From Alphaproteobacteria bacterium (GTDB lineage: Bacteria > Pseudomonadota > Alphaproteobacteria > Micropepsales > Micropepsaceae): a stretch of DNA of 64,000 nt. The DNA is taken from positions 1-64,000 of the forward strand of contig JAICHV010000014.1 of assembly GCA_025924715.1 (NCBI GenBank), written 5' to 3'. A model generated the notes under the pieces. The model was not told the origin of the DNA. It worked only from the letters and a program-made list of their open reading frames with translations, and did no database searches. The translations under genes were made by a program, and so were the position numbers. Shown here piece by piece: positions 1 through 9,700 of this stretch. Positions within the stretch are counted from its first letter, which is position 1. The number at the start of each line of letters is the position of its first letter.

Positions 1-2644
1 AGATACTTAGCGAGAGCCGGGTTGCATCCAGATGCCGAAATGCGCGTGAACGGCAGCTTAGAATGATAACTTGCATTCGCTTGGAGGCTTCAGACAAAAT
101 TTCAGTCATCGTTTCGAAGCGGTCGTCGTCGGCGAACACTAGGGCGTCGTCCAGGATCAAAGACGCTGGTTTCCCCTTGGATAGAAGAAGATCGGCAAAC
201 GCCAACCGAGTCAAAACCGCGATTTGTTCCTGGGTTCCTTTGCTCAAATCTTCCGTGGCTTCCTCACGGCCCGCCCGTAGCAATGTGCTGGGACGGAAAT
301 CGTCATGAAAGTTCAGGCTCGCATTGGGCAGCAGCCGGCGAACGTAAGGTTCAACCCGCTTGGTGACGGGCGCGAGATACTTGCGGGACGCATCCGTCTG
401 GGCGCTTTCCAGAGTTTCCTTCAACAGCGCAAGAATATCGGCCTCGTGGCGCAATTGCTGCGCCTGTTGCTCGGCCACCTCCGCAAGCTCCACCGCGCCC
501 TGGGCGCGCGTCGCCGGTCCTTGGCCGCCTTGGGTCTTGGCCTGCTCCTCAAGCTTGGCGACCGCGCCCACCAGCTCCAACCGCTCCTCGGCTAGCCGGG
601 CCTGGCGGCGGTTAGCTGCCTCTAGTTTGCGTTCCAGCGTTGCAAGATCGAGCGCCTGGGCTGTCCGCTTCGCCGTTTCCAGATCGACCGCGGTCTGCGC
701 TTCCTTCGTAGCGGCTTGGGCGATCTTGCCGGCAAGTTCGTCTTCGCCGGTTTGTGCTTGCGCGTCGGTGACGATCTGCTGCAAGCGGTCGACGGCCGCG
801 GCCGCTTGTTGGACCAGTCCGACAAGACGGGTGTCCTGCAGCTGGGTTTTCTGAAACTCCTCCAGGGCCGCATCCATGCGGCCATTCTGAGTTTCTTCGT
901 CTGCCCGTGCGTGTTGATAGGCGCCGTCCGCTGTTTCGGACGCCGCCAAAAGCTGCTCGGGATCGACATCGGCATCGGCTGGCCGCTCCTGGCCAGCCAG
1001 ACCAGCACGCAGTGCCGCATATCCCGCTGCGATCTTGAGCGCCGAGTCCGCTGGACATAGTACCGCCAATTGGGCGGCGAGTGACTTTTCTTCGGCCTGC
1101 ATCTGGGCGCGCGTGCGCGCGGCCGCCCGGGCTATCTGACTGTCGGCATGGCCAACCGTTTCTAGAAACGCTTGCACATCGGCTTCGGCGGCGCGCAGCC
1201 GCGCTAGCGCCGCCTCTCCGCTCGCCGGCGGTGTCATAGTGAGGCGACCCAAGCCGGGCGCTTCCAAATCCCGGCGCGCCGATAGCACAAAAGACTGATC
1301 TGCAGTGACGGCGACGCCGTCCAGCTTGACGCCTTGTGCCGAAGGCGACAAAGCCAGGGCAATCGTGGCCGCGCCTGCTTCCACCGAAGACTTTGCTTCC
1401 TGACGTTTGCGATCCAGGTCATCTAGCCGCTGGGCTGCCTTGGTATCCATGCGCTCTGCGGCGATTTGTTGAGCGAGGCGATCCAGGGTCTGCTGGACAG
1501 CTTCCGCTTTGTCCAGTCGGGCGAAGGCGGCGCGTTTGGCGCGCAAGGTGTCAGCCTGGAACCTGGCATTTAAGGCAATGGTGCGTGTGCTTTCAGCCAC
1601 GCGCACGGCTGCGCGGGCGTCTTTCAGCAGCCCTTCTGCTTCCGCGACACGGACTTTCGCGGCCCCCAACACGTCCTGATGCGCCGCTTGATTGGCGCAG
1701 GCCTGGGCATGGGTGGTGATGGCCGACGCTAGCGCGGCCTGGTCGGAATTGCGCCGGACCGCCTGCTCTTCCAGACGTTCGCGGTCCGTCACTGCCTGTT
1801 GCCAGACAAGGGTTGCCGTCTGTAGAAGTTGCGCGGCCGTCTTGGCCCGTTCGATGTCCTTTCTGAGCGTTTCCAATGCCGCGCGATCCTCGTCATCCTG
1901 CAGATCCCGCAGGACGCGGCGCAGTTCGCCGCGTTTGGACTCCAGGCGCGCTAGAGCATCTTCGTACAAGGTAAGATCGGTGTTGGCCGCGTTGGCGGCC
2001 GTCCGTGCCTCCTGCGCCGCCTCCAAGGCTTGCGCCAACCGCTTGGTCGGCTTGCCGGTCGCGGTCAACAGCTCCGCCAAGTTTTTGCGCACCGAGTCTA
2101 TGACGGCGACGGCCCGTTTGCCGCCCGTGACCACACCGACTTCGCCGGCCAAGACGTCTTCGAAGGTCTTGCGCGCTTGCTGGCCTGGCGCTTCCAGGAG
2201 GAGAGATTGCCCTTGTTCGACCCAAAGCAACCCAAGTGCGCCACGACTGTCATCATCTGCGCCGGTATTGCCGGCGCGGGAGAAGCCCAGCAAGGCTTGC
2301 AATTTTTCTTCTGCTTCATCGCTTTGATAGCGCCCCGAAGGCCCTTCCAAGAGAACGCTGGCACCTTGCAGGAATTTCTTCTTCAGGTTCCAGGTTTTGC
2401 CGTCGACCTCGAACACCAGCTCGATCGCCGGCCCCACTTCGTCGCCATGCGGGCGGAATGACTTGATCTTTTGCCCCTTAGCACCATGACGCTCGAACAG
2501 AACGGCGCGCATGGCTTCCATCACAGTCGATTTGCCGACTTCGTTGGCCTCGCACACCAAATTCAGGCCGTCACCGAATCCTGATAGGTGTACCGGCTGA
2601 CGAAATTTGCGGAAGTTGTCGATCTTTAATGCCCGGATCAGCAT
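1..2644 (-). CDS. SbcC/YhaN-like AAA ATPase, partial (3' end beyond window)
   Basis: Large P-loop ATPase of the SbcC/Rad50/YhaN type that would pair with the adjacent SbcD-like nuclease to process DNA ends. The ATG at 2644 overlaps the TGA of the upstream gene by one base (TGATG), so translation is probably coupled. Seen directly: the N-terminus begins MLIRALKIDNFRKF, with a Walker A-like loop NEVGKST near residues 34-40. The middle is rich in Ala, Gln, Glu and Leu, as expected of a long coiled coil. Near the window edge a Walker B-like SLILDD and a following QVIILSC strand mark the C-terminal ATPase lobe, so only a short tail is missing. The frame stays consistent between the two ends (at least 881 residues). 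It is the last visible gene of the operon starting at 11496. RecF-type or other SMC-like ATPases are less likely given the SbcD neighbour. Confidence 0.85.
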   Translation of the reverse strand, partial: MLIRALKIDNFRKFRQPVHLSGFGDGLNLVCEANEVGKSTVMEAMRAVLFERHGAKGQKIKSFRPHGDEVGPAIELVFEVDGKTWNLKKKFLQGASVLLEGPSGRYQSDEAEEKLQALLGFSRAGNTGADDDSRGALGLLWVEQGQSLLLEAPGQQARKTFEDVLAGEVGVVTGGKRAVAVIDSVRKNLAELLTATGKPTKRLAQALEAAQEARTAANAANTDLTLYEDALARLESKRGELRRVLRDLQDDEDRAALETLRKDIERAKTAAQLLQTATLVWQQAVTDRERLEEQAVRRNSDQAALASAITTHAQACANQAAHQDVLGAAKVRVAEAEGLLKDARAAVRVAESTRTIALNARFQADTLRAKRAAFARLDKAEAVQQTLDRLAQQIAAERMDTKAAQRLDDLDRKRQEAKSSVEAGAATIALALSPSAQGVKLDGVAVTADQSFVLSARRDLEAPGLGRLTMTPPASGEAALARLRAAEADVQAFLETVGHADSQIARAAARTRAQMQAEEKSLAAQLAVLCPADSALKIAAGYAALRAGLAGQERPADADVDPEQLLAASETADGAYQHARADEETQNGRMDAALEEFQKTQLQDTRLVGLVQQAAAAVDRLQQIVTDAQAQTGEDELAGKIAQAATKEAQTAVDLETAKRTAQALDLATLERKLEAANRRQARLAEERLELVGAVAKLEEQAKTQGGQGPATRAQGAVELAEVAEQQAQQLRHEADILALLKETLESAQTDASRKYLAPVTKRVEPYVRRLLPNASLNFHDDFRPSTLLRAGREEATEDLSKGTQEQIAVLTRLAFADLLLSKGKPASLILDDALVFADDDRFETMTEILSEASKRMQVIILSCRSRAFRHLDATRLSLSI

Positions 2645-3768
2645 CAGAGCACCGCCAAGCGCTGGGCGCGCTGGTGCTCGACATAAAGTCGTTCCAACGC
2701 TGCCGCTGCCTGTCGCCCCTGCGGTCCTGACTCCGCGGACAGAGCCAATAGCCGTTCCGCCGCGTCGCGCAACACGCCATGGGCGTCGATCTCCGCCAGG
2801 TCATGATCGGTGGGGCGGCAATACAAATCCCCCATTCGCAAGTCCAGCCAGCGAATGTCATTGGCCAGGTGTTCGGCAAGCCGGTCGTGGATCGCGACCC
2901 GCTCCGCCAGCGTGACAAGACCTGACAAGGTGAGACGCGCCACCAGATTCTTTCGCTCGATCCCCGGCGCCAATGCAGCCACCAAACCCTCCAGCGACGC
3001 GGCATCTGACAACTGCCAGGCTGCATCCATCCAAGCATAGCGACCGGTGGGGATTTCCGAGACCAGCGGTTCGGCGCCGGCCGCGGGCAAATCGATGAGC
3101 AGCACCACACCGGTGGTTTCTCGGCCAAAGTCGTCGGCTTCCGGCGTGCCGCTATAATGCGTGCGGGGATCGATCTGGCGGCGGCCATGCCAGTCTCCCA
3201 AGGCGAGATAGTCCAGCCCGCTGCGGCGGGCGCGGTCCGGCGCGATCAAATTGGTCGCCGGATCGCTGGAGCCGAAGTCCTGGATCGAGCCGTGCGCCAG
3301 CCCAATCCGTTGCACACCGGCAGGAATGTCGGCGGTGTCGAACCAGGCGGTGGGATCCTCCAGGGAGCGTTTGAACTGAAGCGGCGCGGGGAGCAGGACA
3401 CAGCCCGGCGCCAATTCAACCACGCCGGGTTGCAGACACGGCCGGACATTGGCCGGCGCTTCGCCGTTCAAGCGGCTCCAAAGCCCATCGGCGCGGGCCG
3501 GATCATGATTGCCCGGAAGCAAGAACCAAGTCACGTCAGGGGCGGCCTTCATGCGCGCCAGCGCTTGGCGAAAGACGCGGTCGCCGGGTTCGGAATTGTC
3601 GAACACATCCCCGGCGACTAGCACGGCGGGCGCATTATTCTGACGGGCGGCGGCAGCGATAGTGTCGATCACATCGAGGCGGGCTTCCTGGAAGGCACTG
3701 CGTGCTTCGGCCGGCGCACGGCCAAACGGCTTGCCCAATTGCAAATCGGAGGTGTGGAGGAAGCGCAT
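2644..3768 (-). CDS. SbcD/Mre11-like metallophosphoesterase (DNA repair exonuclease, YhaO-type)
   Basis: Calcineurin-like phosphoesterase expected to act as a DNA exo/endonuclease together with the YhaN-like ATPase encoded immediately after it. Motifs seen: HTSD at residues 5-8, AGDVFDN near 53-59, PGNHD near 85-89, and later LALGDWHG and a Y-S-G-T-P-E stretch, in the order expected of Mre11/SbcD metal ligands. The start chosen is the ATG at 3768, because the protein family begins MRFLHTSD and a G-rich stretch lies just upstream; an in-frame ATG 21 bases earlier is possible. Length is about 374 residues, normal for the family. The gap to the upstream DUF6527 gene is only 45 bases with no terminator, so it is likely co-transcribed with the ubiquitin-like module. 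The function in this particular context is inferred. Confidence 0.9.
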   Translation of the reverse strand: MRFLHTSDLQLGKPFGRAPAEARSAFQEARLDVIDTIAAAARQNNAPAVLVAGDVFDNSEPGDRVFRQALARMKAAPDVTWFLLPGNHDPARADGLWSRLNGEAPANVRPCLQPGVVELAPGCVLLPAPLQFKRSLEDPTAWFDTADIPAGVQRIGLAHGSIQDFGSSDPATNLIAPDRARRSGLDYLALGDWHGRRQIDPRTHYSGTPEADDFGRETTGVVLLIDLPAAGAEPLVSEIPTGRYAWMDAAWQLSDAASLEGLVAALAPGIERKNLVARLTLSGLVTLAERVAIHDRLAEHLANDIRWLDLRMGDLYCRPTDHDLAEIDAHGVLRDAAERLLALSAESGPQGRQAAAALERLYVEHQRAQRLAVL

Positions 3769-3813
3769 GGAGATACCCCTAGGGATCAATGGCGAAAGTT
3801 GTATTGCTTGAAC

Positions 3814-4143
3814 CTAGCACCACCGGACGCGGCCCTTGGAGAGCCAAAAGTGGGAATGACAGCCGGTTTTGCGCCAGATCGAAGGGAAAAGGCTGGGTTT
3901 GCCCTTTTTGTCGATGACAAGGTCCCAGCGCGGCTTGGCTTCGGCGACGACCAGAAGCTCCAGGACGTCGCCGCACCCGCAGGGACAGCGCAGGCCCACG
4001 CACCAGTCTTCCCCGTCATCGCGGGCGAGTACCAGGTCGCGGCGGGGCAGCCGCTTGGGCAAGGTGTCGCCCGCGATCACATGCAGGCGCCGGCGCGGCA
4101 TCAGTTTTTCGCGCCCGTTTTTCCACCACAGCGCCCAGCTCAT
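3814..4143 (-). CDS. DUF6527 family protein, companion of the ubiquitin-like conjugation genes
   Basis: Small protein of 109 residues. It has the pattern I associate with DUF6527: an LRCPCGCG segment with cysteines at about 53, 55 and 57, a PSIW segment, then C-x-S-HFW near residues 95-100 and a terminal G-R-V-R-W-C. The spaced Cys/His residues suggest a zinc-binding fold. The ATG at 4143 overlaps the TGA of the JAB-E1 gene by four bases (ATGA), tying it to that system. DUF6527 proteins are known to accompany bacterial ubiquitin-like operons; a role as peptidase or accessory factor acting on the Ubl or its conjugates is possible but not shown by this sequence. A longer in-frame upstream extension exists (to 4266) but lies inside the E1 gene and is not needed. 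Confidence 0.8.
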   Translation of the reverse strand: MSWALWWKNGREKLMPRRRLHVIAGDTLPKRLPRRDLVLARDDGEDWCVGLRCPCGCGDVLELLVVAEAKPRWDLVIDKKGKPSLFPSIWRKTGCHSHFWLSKGRVRWC

Positions 4144-5525
4144 GCTGCGGCCCTCTTGGATGCCGTCAAGGCAGGCAGGCCGAGCAACGGCTCCTGGTCG
4201 CCGCGCGCCAAAATCGGATTTGGCGCCCTGGCAAAATCGTCCTCGCAGACATACTCCTCCTCGCACGCCGCCAAGCTGAATAGCGTCCGGGCATAACGGC
4301 GGTTGTGGTCGAGGCGATAAGGGTAGGCGCGCGCGATGAATTCATTCACGCCGGCCGCCGCCGCGCGCATGTTGAGGGTGATGACGGACGGCGCCTGTCC
4401 GGCCATGCCGCGGATGTAGCCGGCTTCCACCTCCTCCTGGTGGGCAGCGGGGGCGACGCGACGCAGATACTCCGCACGCAGGCTCGCCGCCGAGTAGACC
4501 TCGCGGTCCATCAAGGTGGCGCCGCCCGGTTGAACATAATCGACGCGCCCGCAGACATCGGCGATGGCAAAACCGGAGTCGGTCTTGCGCACCGGGATCA
4601 CCACCCCAACATCGATCAACGGCATCAAGAAAGCCGCGGCGATCAGGTCGGCCATCTGGCGGCCTTCGTGGCTGTCAACGCAGCAGAGCACGACATCGGC
4701 CTGGCTGGCCTCAAGCACGGCGTTTCGTGTGGCGATGGAGGCCGCGACAGGGACTGCCACGCCTTCCCCGCGATAAAGCGTCATGACGCGGGCGAACACG
4801 TCGGTCTTGAGCAGCTCCTTCACCGCGTCGTCGGTGGTGGCGTTGAGGATGCGGTTCAGATTGCGGGTTTCCACTCGGTCAAAATCGATGCCGGTGACCC
4901 GCCCGAAGCCCAGGCGCCCCGACTGCTCCAGCGTGATGGAGCCCGTTCCCGACGCGCCGATCACGACGGCGGAAAGCCGGCCCAGTTCCGCGGTCATCGC
5001 GCCGGTGAAGGCCATGGGCCGGGGCACGTCGCCGCCGTTGTCCCAGAAGAAGCTGATGTCATCCCCGGCCACTGTGACCAGATCGACCGGCATGGGTGTC
5101 AGCGCCGGCGCATAAAGACGCGCCTTGACGGCGCCGCTGGGCACCATCACGGCGGTACCGTGAAGATCGCCGAAGGCCGCGAAGACGCTGGGCAGAGTGG
5201 CCCGGTCGCTGTCATCGTCCTTCTTGGAAAAGCCGAGCAAGCCGCCGGGATGGGAATGAATCAAGATAAGACAAAGCTTCTGCGCCTCGCCCAGATCGAT
5301 CGCATTTTCCAGAAAAGCGCCCGACCAGGTGATCGCGTCCGACTGGCGGGCGCAGGCGTCGTAGGGCACCAGGACCGTATCGCGAACCAAAAGCTTTTGC
5401 CGCGGTCCCGGCGCGCGGGTGCAGACCAGGATCGCGGCCGCCTCCAGACCATCACCGGGAAACAAATGCCGTTTCACCGTGTCATGCGCCTTCCCGCTGA
5501 AGGCCAGCGTCCAGGCGGGCCTCAC
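4140..5525 (-). CDS. JAB (JAMM) isopeptidase - E1-like ThiF adenylyltransferase fusion
   Basis: Two-domain enzyme of a prokaryotic ubiquitin-like pathway (461 residues). The N-terminal JAB/JAMM metalloprotease domain has HSHP near residues 90-93 followed by S100 and D103, the expected zinc ligands and active-site pattern for removing or maturing Ubl tags. The C-terminal ThiF/E1-like domain has a nucleotide loop GASGTGS (about 190-196), an acidic strand GIDFD, and R-x-x-x-L-N-R, all typical for adenylation of a Ubl C-terminus. The place where many relatives carry a Cys (P-G-G-x-C) reads PGGATL (333-338), so the canonical thioester cysteine seems absent. The start is the GTG at 5525, overlapping the TGA of the Ubl-E2 gene by four bases. 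The open frame extends further upstream, but only inside that gene. Confidence 0.9.
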   Translation of the reverse strand: MRPAWTLAFSGKAHDTVKRHLFPGDGLEAAAILVCTRAPGPRQKLLVRDTVLVPYDACARQSDAITWSGAFLENAIDLGEAQKLCLILIHSHPGGLLGFSKKDDDSDRATLPSVFAAFGDLHGTAVMVPSGAVKARLYAPALTPMPVDLVTVAGDDISFFWDNGGDVPRPMAFTGAMTAELGRLSAVVIGASGTGSITLEQSGRLGFGRVTGIDFDRVETRNLNRILNATTDDAVKELLKTDVFARVMTLYRGEGVAVPVAASIATRNAVLEASQADVVLCCVDSHEGRQMADLIAAAFLMPLIDVGVVIPVRKTDSGFAIADVCGRVDYVQPGGATLMDREVYSAASLRAEYLRRVAPAAHQEEVEAGYIRGMAGQAPSVITLNMRAAAAGVNEFIARAYPYRLDHNRRYARTLFSLAACEEEYVCEDDFARAPNPILARGDQEPLLGLPALTASKRAAA

Positions 5526-6655
5526 AGCCCGACCTCCTTGGCGATGGCGGATTCCACCAGCGCCAGATGGGTCGCGACGCAATCGTGCGCCGCGTCCCAC
5601 GGTGCAGACGCATTGCGGTGCCGCGACCAGCCATGGAATTCCAGCCCCAGGATCATGGCACGCACCTGGGTGCGGTCGATCGCCCGGCCGCTCGTCAAGG
5701 CGAGCGGCGGATAGGCATAGAACATGTCGATCTGCGCGCCCGGATAGGTCAGCGGGATTTCCAGCGCCATGCAAGTCTTGGCGATGGTGTAGCCGGCCAT
5801 GATCGGATAGTCGTGGATCAGGAGCCAGCGGCGCTTGGCATCGACCATCGTTTCCCAGCGCAGACCCAGATTGTCAAGATAGATTTCGTCCCGCTCCAAG
5901 AGCGCGAAATCGCGCCGCGGCGGCGGCGCGCCCTCGCCATTGTCGATGCCCTTGGGGGTGAGGCGGATCTTCTCGATGCCGGGGGTGCGCAGGTCCACGA
6001 CATAGTCCAGCGCCACTTCCTTCTTGGGCTGGCCGTGGACCTTGAGGAAGATGTACCAGCGCGCGTTGACGTCGAAGCCGGCCTTGATCATCGCATCGCG
6101 CACCGAGATGGTGGGCTGCGTCAGATCCAGGACGACGCCTTGGACATTGAGCTTCCAGACGCGTTTGCGGCTGTGGAAGGCTTCCACGCCGTGGTGCTCC
6201 AGATCGATCAGATCGGTATCGCCGACCACCACATCCTTCTGGTCCTCGCGATCGAACAGAATCTCCTCGTCGGCGGGCACATGGCCCAGCTTGCGCACTA
6301 CCGCGCCCGAAATCACCCGGCAGGGCCATTCGAAGCGCTCGACATTGATGGTGAGGAGATAGAGGCGGTCGCTTTCGACGACCACGAAGCGGTTGACCTG
6401 GCGCAGATCAACCGCCTCATCGGGCCGCACCAGTTCAAGCTGGCCATCCCCCGAGAGAGCCATCACCACGACATTCGGTGCCGGCGTTTTGCCGGCGGCG
6501 CGGGCAATCTGGGTACCGGTGGGCGTGGCGTCGCCGATCGCCACAGGGCGGAAGGCCAGGGTCTGGTCGGCGATCGAAATCAGATGGCCGGAGCCCCCGT
6601 CCGAGCCCCCCAGAAATTCGGGCGTGGCGGGCGGGGTGGAGTTTTCGGTGGTCAT
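5522..6655 (-). CDS. Multi-ubiquitin-like domain protein fused to an E2-like (Prok-E2_E type) domain
   Basis: About 377 residues. After a Ser/Thr/Pro-rich leader there appear to be three consecutive beta-grasp ubiquitin-like segments (roughly residues 25-95, 96-165 and 166-245). The third carries the motif-rich end D-L-R-T-P-G-I-E-K-I-R-L-T-P-K typical of multi-ubiquitin proteins. The C-terminal segment (about 250-377) matches the prokaryotic E2 family E pattern: WLLIHDYP, YPGAQIDMFY, GWSRHR, PW and THLALVE. No Cys lies between the DMF motif and the PW motif; the only cysteines in the E2 part are in AKTCM and HDCVA. ATG at 6655 is preferred to a TTG 48 bases upstream, though neither has a strong Shine-Dalgarno. 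The gap to the helicase gene is 86 bases. Ubl and E2 in one chain implies that the Ubl either works as an internal scaffold or must be cut free. Confidence 0.85.
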   Translation of the reverse strand: MTTENSTPPATPEFLGGSDGGSGHLISIADQTLAFRPVAIGDATPTGTQIARAAGKTPAPNVVVMALSGDGQLELVRPDEAVDLRQVNRFVVVESDRLYLLTINVERFEWPCRVISGAVVRKLGHVPADEEILFDREDQKDVVVGDTDLIDLEHHGVEAFHSRKRVWKLNVQGVVLDLTQPTISVRDAMIKAGFDVNARWYIFLKVHGQPKKEVALDYVVDLRTPGIEKIRLTPKGIDNGEGAPPPRRDFALLERDEIYLDNLGLRWETMVDAKRRWLLIHDYPIMAGYTIAKTCMALEIPLTYPGAQIDMFYAYPPLALTSGRAIDRTQVRAMILGLEFHGWSRHRNASAPWDAAHDCVATHLALVESAIAKEVGL

Positions 6656-6741
6656 AGGGAGAGGTCTTTCGATTGGGTTGCGGCCCCACAACTGGGCCTT
6701 CAACTGTTCAATCGGGTCCGAAAAGCCAGACCGGTAAATCC

Positions 6742-9700
6742 CTAGAAAGTTTTTGGAAGAATTCCGTCTGGCGCCGCGCCGCAGATGAAAAAAGCCGGGC
6801 AGCCTGGACAGGAGAAAGGCGAAGGGTTGGCCGGAAAGCGCCCAGCCCGGATGTCCGTCAGGAAACTGCTTAATTTCTCCTTCCGCCGGCCCAGGACTGC
6901 GGCAGAAAGCTTCAGGGGCCGCACTTTTTGATCGGATAGATGGACAAATTCAACGATAGCGCCCGGAAAGGCCTGATTAGCCGCCAGCTGGAACATCGCC
7001 GCCGCCACATCATCGCTTTCCGCGGAGCGCAAATGGCCGGTGCGGACCCGGCGGACCGCTCGGCTGCCGTCACGTCGCAGCAGGACATCGTCCAGACGCA
7101 CGATTATTTCATCGTTCGCCACGGCGATGATTATCTGCTCGCCGGCTGTCACGATCGCATCTGCGCGGGTGCTGACAAGATAGCCCACCATGCCGATCCC
7201 CAGGACGTGGAATTCCTCAAGATAGCCTTCCTCTCCGAGGCCTTTGTCAGCGCAGGCGTCTTGCAGCCGCGCGGCAATGGCAGCTTCCTGCATGTCGGCT
7301 TCAAGGCCGGCGTCAAGGATGGCGCGCACGGCGTCATGCAGCTGCATGTACGGCGTCATGGTGCGCCGCCCGCCGGTGCGCAGAAGGTAAGTGTAGAAGA
7401 AGCGTCGGGGACACTTTTCAAAGACCGCGATCTGCGCGTCCGTGACCCGCAGGCGTCCAGCGATTGCGATCCCGATTGGCGTCTCTTCGGCAGCGTCGGG
7501 CAGGGTCCGGGTGGGAACCATGGCAGACTGCGCGACTTTGCCCCCCAAACGCGCCAAAAAGGCAGATGGCGGTCGATTGCCGCCGCCCACTTTTTCCCGC
7601 GCGGAATAGAGGACCAGGTGGTCCTTGGCGCGGGAGAGCGCGACATAGAACAGGCATTCCCGTTCTTCGGCATTGCCCGCCTTGAACAGCGAGAGCGAAT
7701 CCCCTTCCCACCCCGCCACCATGCCGTCGGGTGGCAAGCAGGCAGGCGTCCGGGGATTTCCCGGCATAGTGTCGGCGTTCATGCCTGGAATATGGACGGC
7801 GGGGAATTCCAACCCTTTGGAACCATGGATGGTCATCAGCCGGATGGCATCGAGGCCCTGCGCCGCGGCCGGCAACTGGCGCAGATCGCCATCGTCGGAG
7901 AGCCGCACCAACCGGCGGATGCGCGTCAACAACCGCGCGGCCGGCAGGCCTGCTGCTGGAGGCTGCACGCGTATGAAGTTCAAAAGCTGCCACAGGGCGA
8001 TGCAGCGATTTTGGTCTCGGACGCTCCCCGACGCGATCCAGCGTTTTAGCAGGTCGCAGCGGTCGAGAAGCACTTCCGCCAGTACTTTCCAGGGCTGGGC
8101 AGCAGGCGAAAATCCCGCAAGCAGGGCCGTCAGACGTTGGAGCGAGGCCCGACATTGGGCGCTGAGTCCCTCCAGCGTGTCGATGTTCTCAAGCCAAACC
8201 AAAGGCTCGCTCTCCGCAGTCCGCAGATGGTCCATGACCAAGCCGACATCTTGCAGGGGCATGGCGAACTCCGGCCAGGTCGCAATGCGGACAAGTCCCA
8301 TGGCGCGCTTGTCCGTTAGCAAGGACAGCAAGGCCAACATGTCCTTGACTTCGGGCCGCTCAAACAAGCTGCCCAGAAACAGGACCGGAATTCCGAGGCG
8401 CTCCAAATCGCGCGCGAATTCGGAAAGTTTCTCGTTGCCGGTGCAGAGGATCGCCTGGTCGCGATAGGAGAGGCCTTGCGCGCGTAGCGCTTCGATCATA
8501 TCGGCGAGCGCAGCGGCCTGCTCCGCCCCCTCCCGGATCGTACGATGCAGGGGCGGGTTGCCGCCGTCACCCCGCTCAGCGCTGAGACTGCTGTCCCCGA
8601 TGGCGGCCTTCATATCCGCGGCGAAGGCGCCAAACGTGTCGACGATCTCGCCGCAGGAGCGATAGTTGATCTTCAGGCGGCCGCGTTCACCGCCCTTGAA
8701 ATCGTCCCCGCCAAAGCGGGACATATTGAAAGAGGAAGCGCCGCGGAACCGGTAAATGGACTGTTTGGCATCGCCGACGACCCAGAGATTGTGGCCATCC
8801 GGCCGCAACGCGGTGAGCAAGCGCACGCTGCTGCGGTTGACGTCCTGATATTCATCGACCAGAACATGATCGTATTGCGCCTGGAAGTGGGCTCGGATCG
8901 TCTCATCGCCTTCCAGCAGCCGCACCGGCAGAGATACGAGATCGCCGAAGTCGACGGATTGCCGCTGGGCTTTGAGCTGTTCATAGAGCGCGTATACTTG
9001 CGCGACTTCGCCAGCCTTGTCCGCGGCTTCGGAAGGGCCTTTGGCCGTCATTTTTTGAGCTAGGGCAGCATACTCCTCATGGCTGACAACCTCGTCCTTG
9101 GCGCGTGAAATCGCCGGCAGGATGTCTGTGATCACCTGGGACGGATCATAGAGATTGCGAAAATGCTCCAGCCGCATTTTCGGGAATTCCCCCTCCAGCA
9201 GCTCGACAGCCTCGGTCCTGTCCAGCAGCCTGGGATCCTTTGGCAGACCAAGTTCGGCGTGGAAGCGGCGGATTACATCCAGACCAAAGCCATGAAAGGT
9301 GCTGACAGGGATGGCCGCGGCGGCGCTTTTGTCCGCCCCAGCAAGCCGCTCAACCAGTTCACGAGCGGCCTTGTTGGAAAACGTCAATACCAGGATGCGC
9401 CGTGGATCAATGCCTTCCGCGATCAAGCCGTGTACCCGGCTGGTCAAGGTCTGTGTCTTGCCGGTGCCCGGGCCAGCTTCCAGCAGATACGCTACACCGC
9501 GATGATCCGCGGCCGCTTTCTGTTCGGGGTTTAGGGGCCGCTCGCCGCGAGCGCCCGGCGGCACAAACGAGATCGGTGGAAGCAGCAACGCATCAAAGAG
9601 CTGCTGGGCAACGACTTCGAAAGGCCCGTTTAGCTTCGCGGCGATGGCGCTCGCAGGCATCCCGCCTTCCAAAAACAGGGCGCGCGCCCTCGGGCGGGGT

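Noticed and set aside
4305-6745. Long plus-strand frames opposite the JAB-E1 and Ubl-E2 genes
   Set aside because: Anti-sense frames kept open by high GC; the minus-strand proteins have clear JAB, ThiF and Ubl/E2 motifs with matching overlaps.
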